Source: JTS-RE37 sp963756115 (GTDB lineage Bacteria > Bacteroidota > Bacteroidia > Flavobacteriales > Flavobacteriaceae). Taken from it: DNA of 64,000 bases. Below, piece by piece: positions 56,521-64,000 of this stretch (its first letter is position 1; each line of letters starts with the position of its first letter). The stretch lies in assembly GCA_963756115.1 (NCBI GenBank), contig CAVWMN010000003.1, forward strand, positions 1,178,001 through 1,242,000. The letters are read 5' to 3'. A program made the translations under genes and the position numbers. Below the pieces are notes generated by a model. It worked only from the letters and a program-made list of their open reading frames with translations, was not told where the DNA came from and did not search any database.

Positions 56521-56524
56521 GATG

Positions 56525-57876
56525 TTATTTGGAAGCCAAATCCGAATCAGTCCGCATCTTGAGTTGGTTAACAACAAATGCCCCGAGCTCTTTACCCTGT
56601 TCCAACCCAACCTCTACGGCCGTACGGTAATGGATGCCTCCGTACATTCGACTGATGGCTGCTTCTTCTGCAGCCTGGTTAAAGGACGTAAAATTCCGTA
56701 TGGGCAGGCCATAGGCAGTCTCCGTGTCATCCTCGAATTTGAAGTTATCTCCAAAAATATCAGTTAGCACCATGGCGGCTGCGCCCGAAACCACACTGTG
56801 GCCACTGGGGTATTCCGGAAAGGGCGGTGTTTGAAGCACCGGCAACCAGTTTTCATCTAAACTCTGATTGATGAGCGTTTCGGGCCGTATCAGGTTACTC
56901 CGGTACTTCTCGTCCCAACAGCTGATAAAAGCATCTGCTATGGCCATGGAGGTTTTGGTGTAAGCATAGACCGTCTCATCAAAACCACTGTTGGTTTTTT
57001 TACATGCAATTTTAGTGATCCCTATCCAATGGGCACCGGGGGTAATTTTTTTTGTGGCGAACATAAGATGGCCCCGGGTCACAGAAACATAGGGGTTACA
57101 GTCCCAAAATTTTGCTATCGCGAGTTCATCGGAGGCATCACCCTTTTTGGTGATTTCCTGACTGATATCATACACCTCTTTCACTTCCTTATAGAAATCG
57201 CTGCCTTCCTCCATGGAAAACGAAGGCGGGGGGACGGGCCTGAACTGGCTGGCGGAGTCAATTACAAAGGGTCTGATTTTATTCCAATGGGGTTCAATCC
57301 CGTCCATATAGGCAGGAGGGGTGGGCTGCCACCTGCCCGCTTCATCCGTATCTACTGTAAATTTCGGCATAGTGCGGGTTTGGTTATAATTGTCCTTGCG
57401 CATCCACTCCGCAATATGGTCGGCCACTTGTAGCCCATATTCCCGGGAAGCATTGAAAACAGGTTGATTTTTGTTTTCCCATATGTTGTAAAGGCTGTCC
57501 TGGTATTTCTCCAGGACCTTTTCTGAAAAAATCAGCCTTTTGCTTAGGTCCATGTGTGCTATCAGTGCAGCCAGTTCATAATTAACGGGTTTTGACTGAT
57601 CTGCCTTTGGGATGGGGGCCAGGTCTGTAACCTGCCCTGCCAGGGAGTTGTAATCGTCATTATTGAGTGCTACGATTTCATAGGCAGCGATATTCGGATA
57701 GGAAAAGATCCTGCTGGCTACCGGGGAGAAAATATATCATGGATCATGATATCCACTATGTGATCAATGGTATTGTGAAGCTCATCGGGTGTTACGACAA
57801 TGGGTTCTTCTTTCTTTTTGGAACACGCGAGAAAGAGTACAATTGCGATAAGAATTCCAATTTTTTTCATTTTCAT
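56525..57876 (-). CDS. Vanadium-haloperoxidase-like (PAP2 superfamily) lipoprotein, frameshifted
   Basis: The intact-looking part (from 57553) is 342 residues and holds the haloperoxidase/PAP2 vanadate- or phosphate-binding pattern: KYRSNLIRP (K-x6-RP), PSGHS and SRMYGGIH (S-R-x5-H). The N-terminus is in another frame: ATG at 57876 gives MKMKKIGILIAIVLFLACSKKK, a lipoprotein signal, and runs to a stop after DIFSPR. One missing base in the run of four G at 57723-57726 (plus strand) would connect DIFSP to PVASRIFSYPNIAAYEIVAL. The start overlaps the VCBS gene stop as ATGA. Members oxidise halides or hydrolyse phosphate esters. Which applies here is unknown. Confidence 0.82.
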
Positions 57877-59330
57877 TTATTTTTTTTTGTCAATTGATAG
57901 ACCTGGGCCTTTTCATTATTCAAAGTGACGAGCAGGTAGGGATGGTTATTCAGCGAAATGATATTGAGGTTCCTGGCTGATCTTTGGGCAATATCCAGTC
58001 CGGTTTGGTGGCCCAAAATTACGTTATTTTTCTTTTTTATCATAGCCCCCGGAAAAGAACCCAACCTTCCGTGGTAAGGTTTAACACCAAAATAGTTGCC
58101 AGCGACAAGCACTTCCTCCTCGCTGTCCCCATCGAAATCATAGACCAACAGGGCAGTAATGGGAGCAACCTGCAAGTCTAAGCCGAAAGGTTTAAAAGTA
58201 AAATGGCCTTTTCTGTTTTCCAGGTATCCGGACCGCAATTCATTCACTTCAAACACTGTTGCCTTCCCAAGCGTTTCGTGGTCCAGTATCTGATCTATTG
58301 TCTTGCCAGCAAAATCCTTGTAGCTGGTAAATTTTTTACGGAGGTTTTCCATTTGCGAGGCCAATCCGCTTAAACCTTCAATGGGGTAATATTTGCCATC
58401 TTTCCGAATGGCAACAATGGTTTCTGTGCTGCCGTTTGAATCAAAATCTGCATGGTACATCCGCAGCGGCGCTTTATCGGAGGCTTTAAATTTGGTATTG
58501 GTACCCCAGTTTCCCATAACATAGTCCATATCCCCATCCCCATCCATATCAAAGGGTACCACGCTTTGCCAAAGTCCTTTTATGACCCTGTCCAGCACCT
58601 TAACCTCTGTCATTTTCCCGTCCGTGTTTTTGAAAAACCTCGGCGACATCCATTCCCCGACAACCACAAGATCTTCTTTTCCATCCCCGTCAAAATCACT
58701 CCACACTGCATCAGTTACCATACCGGCCTTTTCCAAAGCACTATTTTCAACGATTGAAAAGACACCCCCGGTATTCCGGAGAAGGTAAGATGTAGGGATT
58801 TGCCCAAAATCATTGGTAACAATCTGATTCCCGATAAAAAGGTCCTGATCTCCGTCCCTGTCAAAATCTGAAGCTTTTATTACCGAACCATTCTCAAACA
58901 TAGCCGGAAGCGCTGCCCGCACAAAAACCGTATCATCCTGACGGTAAAAGCTGTCTTTTAAGGGGTTCATCCGGTTATAAAAATCGCCCCCGCCGGTTGC
59001 CACGATGATATCGTTCTTCCCATCCCCGTTAAAATCTTCAATCACCGCAGCTATGTCTTCAGTGACACTATCCTTGCGCAGGGATGGGATAATCTGTTCC
59101 CTGTAGACAGAATCCGTCTGAAGGAACACCCTGGAAGGATAAAACTTGGAGCCTCCGAAATAGACATCTGTTTTGCCATCATTATTGAGGTCACCTACGG
59201 CTGTGGCCGGGCCCCGGTCAGATAAGGCATAAGGGATCAGTTTTTGCCTGTTAAAATCGATATAGTTGTCTTCCGTATGCCTGTAGTCTATTCCAAGGTC
59301 ACCGGAGACCTTTCTGAAGACCTCATTCAC
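57873..59330 (-). CDS. VCBS/FG-GAP repeat protein, C-terminal half of a split gene
   Basis: 485 residues beginning at a GTG (59330): NEVFRKVSGDLGIDYRHTED, then calcium-binding FG-GAP/VCBS repeats such as DLNNDGKTDVYFGG, DFNGDGKNDIIVATGG, DRDGDQDLFIG and DFDGDGKEDLVVVG. It lacks any signal peptide, although the rest of the family is exported. Together with 59323-61128 it reproduces the layout of the intact paralogue 61197-64000, so the two are probably one gene broken by a one-base insertion (or two-base deletion) around 59323-59335. The stop codon overlaps the haloperoxidase ATG. Confidence 0.82.
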   Translation of the reverse strand: MNEVFRKVSGDLGIDYRHTEDNYIDFNRQKLIPYALSDRGPATAVGDLNNDGKTDVYFGGSKFYPSRVFLQTDSVYREQIIPSLRKDSVTEDIAAVIEDFNGDGKNDIIVATGGGDFYNRMNPLKDSFYRQDDTVFVRAALPAMFENGSVIKASDFDRDGDQDLFIGNQIVTNDFGQIPTSYLLRNTGGVFSIVENSALEKAGMVTDAVWSDFDGDGKEDLVVVGEWMSPRFFKNTDGKMTEVKVLDRVIKGLWQSVVPFDMDGDGDMDYVMGNWGTNTKFKASDKAPLRMYHADFDSNGSTETIVAIRKDGKYYPIEGLSGLASQMENLRKKFTSYKDFAGKTIDQILDHETLGKATVFEVNELRSGYLENRKGHFTFKPFGLDLQVAPITALLVYDFDGDSEEEVLVAGNYFGVKPYHGRLGSFPGAMIKKKNNVILGHQTGLDIAQRSARNLNIISLNNHPYLLVTLNNEKAQVYQLTKKNK

Positions 59331-61128
59331 CGGCGGAAGTAACGATTGAATAATTAAATGGTTGGGTATTCTCCGGGCTAAGGAGCAGGGTTTGATTCGT
59401 TTTGACTTCTTTGAGCAGTTGGAAAGTCTTGTCGGGCCAGATGACCTTCAGGGAATCTACGCTGGTTGATAACCCGTAACCAAAATGGATCATAGGCTCT
59501 GAAGATGCCTGGAAGCCCCGCACCGTATACAGTTCTTTGTACTGCAGCTTGCCATGATGCCATGAATAGACCTTTGTCCCGATTCCAAAGGGATTAGCGC
59601 CTTTGTACTTAAATTTCAGTTTAAGGAAATGGGCGCGGTTCCCTGTTTTATTGATATATAAGGTTGCCGGAGCATTGCTGTTATTGGTCACAAGATCAAG
59701 GTCCCCGTCATTGTCCAGATCCCCTATGGCTGCAGCTCCCGAGATAAGCGTATCATTAATGATCCATTTTCGGGACATGTCCTCGAAAACAATACTGTCA
59801 GAACCTTCGAATATATAATTATGCACGGCTCCCGAAGGCATCATATTCAATGCCTGCTGGTCTACAAGTTTCGTATTGCTGATCTTTATTTTGATTTGTT
59901 CGTCTGAAGCAAAATTGATAAAATCCAGGTCATTGGGCCTTCTTGTAATGCCATTTGAGATAAAGAGGTCTTGTTCTCCATCCTGGTTGTAGTCACCGAA
60001 TAGTGCGCTCCAGCTCCAATCCGTTGCGGCGATGCCACTCAACAGGGCAGTTTCTGTATAGGACCCTCCCGGATGGTTAAGTTGCAGCATATTCCGTGTA
60101 AACTGATAATGGTAGCCATATTGTTCAGTCCGTAGTTTTTGGGTTTGTATATTATCATCCCCTTCTGATGATTTGAGCACTATCTCATCCTCGGGGAGCA
60201 TGTCCAGGGATATGATATCAGGCCATCCATCGTGATTGATATCAGTGACATCATTGCCCATGGAAAACCGGGTGGTTTGCCCGAAGTATTTTTTCAGGCA
60301 TTCGGTGAACGTTCCGTCACCGTTATTGAGGTAATAATAATCATCTTCGTGAAAATCGTTTCCCACATAGATATCGGGATAGCCGTCCTGGTTAAAATCA
60401 GATACAGCCACCCCCAGACCGTAGCCGTTTATCCCCCCGTAGATACCAGCCTCTTCACTTACATCCGTGAATTTAGCTCCGTCATTACGCAGCAATTTAT
60501 CTCCTGTCTGGTAGTTCCTTTCCAATCGCAGGTCTGCTCTTCCAAAGGATCCCTGTGTATGTACAGCATGGTTGAGGAGGTATATGTCCAAATCGCCGTC
60601 CAGGTCGAAATCCAGGAATGCTGCAGTAGAACTGTAGGAATCAAAATCGAGCCCATAAGCAGCTGATTCTTCAGAAAAGACCCCGCCGCCCTTGTTGATG
60701 TACAGTTCATTGTGGCCATTGAAGCCATTGATACCGACTACAGCACATACGTAGATATCGAGCAGGCCATCTCCGTTGATATCCCCCATAACAGCACCGG
60801 TATTCCAGCTGCTGTTGCCGGCCACACCTGCTTTTTCGGTAATATCTTCAAATTTAAGGCCTCCCTTGTTACGGTATAATTTATTCTTAACCTGATTGCC
60901 GGAAAAGAACAGGTCTGTAAATCCATCATTATCGATATCCCCCAGGGCTACACCGCCCCCGTTATAGAAATACAGGTAATCCAATATATTAAGATTCTCT
61001 GTAGGTGTAACCGTATTTTCAAACAGCACCCCGGTTTCCTTCGGGCTGGGATTCCGGAACAATTTGCCTTCCTCAGAACACCCGGCGACTAATAGGGCAA
61101 GGACGATAAATTGAATGGATCTTTTCAT
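59323..61128 (-). CDS. ASPIC/UnbV and VCBS repeat lipoprotein, N-terminal half of a split gene
   Basis: The frame is open from 61188, but MKRSIQFIVLALLVAGCSEE at 61128 is a clear lipoprotein start (601 residues). Repeated FG-GAP blocks follow (GDIDNDGFTDLFFSG, FLDFDLDGDLDIYLLNH, DFNQDGYPDIYVGND, DINHDGWPDIISLD), then an ASPIC/UnbV-type domain (NSNAPATLYINKTGNRAHFL, FGIGTKVYSWHHGKLQYKEL, RGFQASSEPMIHFG). It ends at a TGA within the eight-base overlap GTGAATGA with the next half. Such CRTAC1-like proteins are surface or periplasmic, often beside SusC/SusD systems. Function is unproven. Confidence 0.85.
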   Translation of the reverse strand: MKRSIQFIVLALLVAGCSEEGKLFRNPSPKETGVLFENTVTPTENLNILDYLYFYNGGGVALGDIDNDGFTDLFFSGNQVKNKLYRNKGGLKFEDITEKAGVAGNSSWNTGAVMGDINGDGLLDIYVCAVVGINGFNGHNELYINKGGGVFSEESAAYGLDFDSYSSTAAFLDFDLDGDLDIYLLNHAVHTQGSFGRADLRLERNYQTGDKLLRNDGAKFTDVSEEAGIYGGINGYGLGVAVSDFNQDGYPDIYVGNDFHEDDYYYLNNGDGTFTECLKKYFGQTTRFSMGNDVTDINHDGWPDIISLDMLPEDEIVLKSSEGDDNIQTQKLRTEQYGYHYQFTRNMLQLNHPGGSYTETALLSGIAATDWSWSALFGDYNQDGEQDLFISNGITRRPNDLDFINFASDEQIKIKISNTKLVDQQALNMMPSGAVHNYIFEGSDSIVFEDMSRKWIINDTLISGAAAIGDLDNDGDLDLVTNNSNAPATLYINKTGNRAHFLKLKFKYKGANPFGIGTKVYSWHHGKLQYKELYTVRGFQASSEPMIHFGYGLSTSVDSLKVIWPDKTFQLLKEVKTNQTLLLSPENTQPFNYSIVTSAGE

Positions 61129-61196
61129 GGTTCTGTATGGTACTATCGCCTGATTAATTTGTATGTACCCGGTCTTTCGCGGGCACAAGGCGACTT

Positions 61197-64000
61197 TTAA
61201 TTGTCATTAAGTTCGTAAATCCTGGGTTTTGCATCGTTAATAGCGGCAATGATAAAAGTTTTGCCGTTTTTGTCTTTCATCTGATTTAGATGTTTGATCT
61301 CCTCTTTTATGAAGAATCCGCTGCTGTCGTAGGGATCCCAGTCAAAACCCAATTTCCCATCTCCCAGCAATACATTCCCATAGCTGGCATCCAGTCGGGA
61401 ATACTGGGGTTTGAATTCAAAATTATTACCACCCATGATAAGGTCCAGATGCCCGTCCTTATTAACATCGGCACAGGTGATCCCACATACACAGGACAAC
61501 TGAACGCGGAAGGGAAGTTCCTGAATGGTAAAGCGGCCACCCCCTTCATTGACGGCGATCACAGATTGGGAGACCACTGATTTTTTCATTATAGAGTTGT
61601 CCATAACGGCATTGGGGAAGAGTTCATTGATAGTTTTTCGCGCATATTCCGAGGCTTTCAGGTTTTGTTTTTTCAAAGCCACCATCTGGGTCGTCAACTC
61701 TTTTTTCTGATGGAGCGGATAATCTTTTCCATCGGAGGTTTGGGTAACGATCTGTTCGATTGTACCGTTGTTGTCAAAATCATTCACCCACATTTTCATC
61801 GGATTTTCCCTTGAAGGCTTGTAGTGGAGGTTGCTCCCCTGGTTCCCAAGGATCAGGTCATTGTCGCCGTCCCCATCAAGATCGGCTGCCTCTGCTGTAT
61901 TCCACCATCCGTCCAGGCTATCGAGGGTGGATGGAAGTCTGGATAACCGCCTTCCGGAATTCCTGTAGATCAGCGGGGTTCCCCAATCAGAGACAGTTAC
62001 CAGGTCCTTCTTGCCGTCGCCATCAATATCGGTCCACAGGGCGTCGGTTACCATCCCGGCATCCTTCAGGTCATAGGCCAGCCGTTCCGTAGCTTCCTTA
62101 AAACTGCCATTTCCGGTATTCTCAAGGAAGAGATGGTCCGGGTTGGCACCATAAGTCCCCACCACACTCCGCGACCCGATAAAGACATCCATATCCCCAT
62201 CGGCATCAAAATCCTGGGGGGCGATAACGGAACTATTTTTAAATGTCGCAGGTATCAATTCCGATGAGGGTGTAAAAACTCCTTTCCCGTTATTGAGGTA
62301 CAACCGGGTGCGGTAGGATTGTTCCTCACCTACCTGATTACCCCCGCTCCCAACCATAAGGTCCATATCGGTATCGCCATCCGCATCAAAAAATGCAGCG
62401 GCAGTATCTTCAAGTACCGCATCTTTATCCAATGCCTTTTGGGCAGTAGCTTTAAGCCTTCCATTTCCACTATGGTGGTAGATAACCCCCGGGTAACCTT
62501 TTGCCCCTCCTATAAAAACATCTTCATTGCCATCACCATCCACATCTGCAACGGCCAGTGAAGGGCCTTCCTGTGAAAGCAATTTGTAGATCAACCCTTC
62601 GTAATCAAAATCATTGTAGTTATTTTCCCGGTGTGCCACCAGGGGTGTATTGGGGAGTTCTTTAAGATGGGTTGGCTCCGATACTTTATTTGGAACATGG
62701 TAAATGCCCTCTGCGTCTGCATGGTTTAATTTCAGGAATTGATCTGCTTTTACGCCAGTTAGTTTCTGCGTCTGGTCATCTGGCCAAATCACCCTAAGTG
62801 AATCGAGGGTCTTACGGGCTCCCAGTCCTATGGTCATGATATAATCCATGGAGGACTGAAAACCACGTGATGGCATGAGCTCCTGAAGAATAATGTCAGA
62901 GCCATAGTATAGCAGTACTGAAGCCCCGATGGCAAATTTGTTTTTTTCAGGTCCTTCCAATTGAATTTTCAGATAGTGGTTATCAGAGCGTTCATTGCTT
63001 TTATTTTCATATACAAAGGTCACCATATTCACATTATTGACCACCAAATCCAGGTCCCCGTCATTATCGAGGTCTCCGTACGCTGCGCCGTTGGAAAGAC
63101 TGGGGATCTCAAAGCCCCATTCCCTGTTGGCATTCGTAAAGGTAATATCGCCATTATTGTGATAGGCGAAGTTCGGTTGTGGCTTCACGGGCATTTTGCT
63201 TATGATGGAATCAATGGATTCTTTTTTCCCCGTCAATGCCATTCTCTGAATGATATCATTGGCAAAGAAATCGACAAAATCCAGGTCTGTAAGATCATGG
63301 TTAATCCCATTGGTGATATAGATGTCGCGCAGGCCGTCATTATCCATATCAAAAAGCAATCCCGCCCAGCTCCAGTCTGTTGCATCCACACCACTGAAAT
63401 AGGCTACTTCGGAAAACGATCCGTTGCCGTTATTCAGCTGCAGTGTGTTCTGGATATATTGTTGGTAGAAGTCTTTGCTCTGTTTAAGTTTAAAGACGTT
63501 ATACCCTTCAAATTCCATAACGGATTTTACCCTTTCGTCCGGTTCAGGCAACATATCCGTAATAAAAATTTCGTTGTTTCCGTCATTGTTGATATCGGCC
63601 ATATCGATTCCCATTGCAGAAAGGGATAAATGGGAAGTCCAGTTTTTAATTTCCTCTTTAAAGGTACCGTCCTTTTGGTTGATATAGAGATAGTCCCTTT
63701 CATAAAAATCATTTGAAACATATATATCAGGGTACAGGTCCTTGTTGAGGTCCGTCACCACAACGCCCAGCCCAAAACCTATCAGGCTGCCATAAATTCC
63801 GGCCTGTTCGCTTACATCCGTGAAATGACCATCATCGTTCCGAAGCAACATGTCACCAACGCCTTTGAAGATATCCGGGACGCCCTCCCAATCCTGGGCG
63901 CGGATCTCACGTTGTTCAGCATACCCAAGGCTGCTGACGGGAATGTTGCTATTATTGAGGATGTAGGCATCAAGATCACCATCTTTGTCATAGTCGAAAA
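61197..64000 (-). CDS. ASPIC/UnbV and VCBS repeat protein, 5'-truncated by the window edge
   Basis: The frame continues past the ATG at 63851 to the right edge (FDYDKDGDLDAYILNN, then GVGDMLLRNDDG), so the true start lies beyond 64000. About 934 residues are visible: FG-GAP repeats, an ASPIC/UnbV domain (NNVNMVTFVYENKSNE, FAIGASVLLYYGSDIILQEL, RGFQSSMDYIMTIG), a linker and a second set of VCBS repeats (DVDGDGNEDVFIGG, DADGDTDMDLMVGSGG, DIDGDGKKDLVTVSDWG), ending IYELNDN. It is unbroken and shows what the split genes at 57873-61128 should look like. It lies 68 bp upstream of the next ASPIC gene, same strand. Confidence 0.88.
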   Translation of the reverse strand, partial: FDYDKDGDLDAYILNNSNIPVSSLGYAEQREIRAQDWEGVPDIFKGVGDMLLRNDDGHFTDVSEQAGIYGSLIGFGLGVVVTDLNKDLYPDIYVSNDFYERDYLYINQKDGTFKEEIKNWTSHLSLSAMGIDMADINNDGNNEIFITDMLPEPDERVKSVMEFEGYNVFKLKQSKDFYQQYIQNTLQLNNGNGSFSEVAYFSGVDATDWSWAGLLFDMDNDGLRDIYITNGINHDLTDLDFVDFFANDIIQRMALTGKKESIDSIISKMPVKPQPNFAYHNNGDITFTNANREWGFEIPSLSNGAAYGDLDNDGDLDLVVNNVNMVTFVYENKSNERSDNHYLKIQLEGPEKNKFAIGASVLLYYGSDIILQELMPSRGFQSSMDYIMTIGLGARKTLDSLRVIWPDDQTQKLTGVKADQFLKLNHADAEGIYHVPNKVSEPTHLKELPNTPLVAHRENNYNDFDYEGLIYKLLSQEGPSLAVADVDGDGNEDVFIGGAKGYPGVIYHHSGNGRLKATAQKALDKDAVLEDTAAAFFDADGDTDMDLMVGSGGNQVGEEQSYRTRLYLNNGKGVFTPSSELIPATFKNSSVIAPQDFDADGDMDVFIGSRSVVGTYGANPDHLFLENTGNGSFKEATERLAYDLKDAGMVTDALWTDIDGDGKKDLVTVSDWGTPLIYRNSGRRLSRLPSTLDSLDGWWNTAEAADLDGDGDNDLILGNQGSNLHYKPSRENPMKMWVNDFDNNGTIEQIVTQTSDGKDYPLHQKKELTTQMVALKKQNLKASEYARKTINELFPNAVMDNSIMKKSVVSQSVIAVNEGGGRFTIQELPFRVQLSCVCGITCADVNKDGHLDLIMGGNNFEFKPQYSRLDASYGNVLLGDGKLGFDWDPYDSSGFFIKEEIKHLNQMKDKNGKTFIIAAINDAKPRIYELNDN

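Noticed and set aside
56525..57553. Ala in place of the Asp expected after the haloperoxidase HxxxD segment as a sign of inactivity
   Set aside because: I recall other members of this group in Bacteroidetes with a similar HYRxA sequence, so I do not treat it as a lost catalytic residue.

Overview
The window looks like a chromosomal segment of a member of the Bacteroidota, most likely a marine Flavobacteriaceae. The reasons are the gene content (long FtsX/MacB-type permeases in tandem, ASPIC/VCBS lipoproteins, DUF2254, DUF2652, DUF748 and PepSY-like proteins, an HD-PycTM fusion), lipoproteins with a short lipobox and little else, and -7 elements of the Bacteroidetes type TAnnTTTG (for example 15701-15708). 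I see no rRNA, tRNA, CRISPR array or insertion sequence.

Layout. (1) 33-15586 (+): six tandem ~800-residue paralogous ABC permeases followed by one LolD-like ATPase, apparently one operon. (2) 15740-18698 (+): iron-sulfur and redox operon with Mrp/ApbC, a NifU-type scaffold domain, a YumC-type ferredoxin reductase and a [2Fe-2S] ferredoxin. (3) 18927-24542: putative zinc-metallopeptidase lipoprotein, bidirectional terminator, ABC exporter (-), penicillin-acylase-type lipoprotein. (4) 24543-25691: 1.15 kb without genes, holding two pairs of a degenerate 131-bp repeat. (5) 25692-30449: secreted unknown, RidA plus a D-threonine-aldolase-like PLP enzyme in an overlapping pair, a divergent class-V aminotransferase-like protein, and a slipin. 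(6) 30531-36685 (-): a large phosphoesterase/outer-membrane barrel protein, then a three-gene set (DUF2254 membrane protein, DUF2652 cyclase-fold protein, small membrane protein). (7) 36686-42361: small stress-type genes (DUF2383, DUF1328), an SRAP homologue lacking key catalytic residues, two AraC-family paralogues, and several hairpins and cis elements. (8) 42386-47286: membrane protein, two DUF748/AsmA-like proteins, PepSY-like protein, metallophosphoesterase. (9) 47400-54750: GAF protein, HD-PycTM fusion, and a second copy of the phosphoesterase/barrel protein. (10) 54777-64000 (-): ASPIC/VCBS lipoproteins, a vanadium-haloperoxidase-like lipoprotein, a START/GyrI-like protein and a beta-propeller-like lipoprotein in a tight operon that runs off the right edge.

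The most unusual material is the pair of giant lipoproteins (30531-34274 and 51042-54750). They join a purple-acid-phosphatase-like domain, a middle region with kinase-like motifs and a C-terminal outer-membrane barrel. One copy has lost several phosphatase metal ligands but kept the kinase-like motifs. Three exported-protein genes in the last 13 kb (51.06, 57.72 and 59.33 kb) each carry an apparent one-base frame disruption, which needs checking at read level. Other items worth attention are the SRAP pseudoenzyme, the HD-PycTM fusion without a neighbouring cyclase, the 131-bp repeat family and a possible small RNA at 36.9-37.05 kb.
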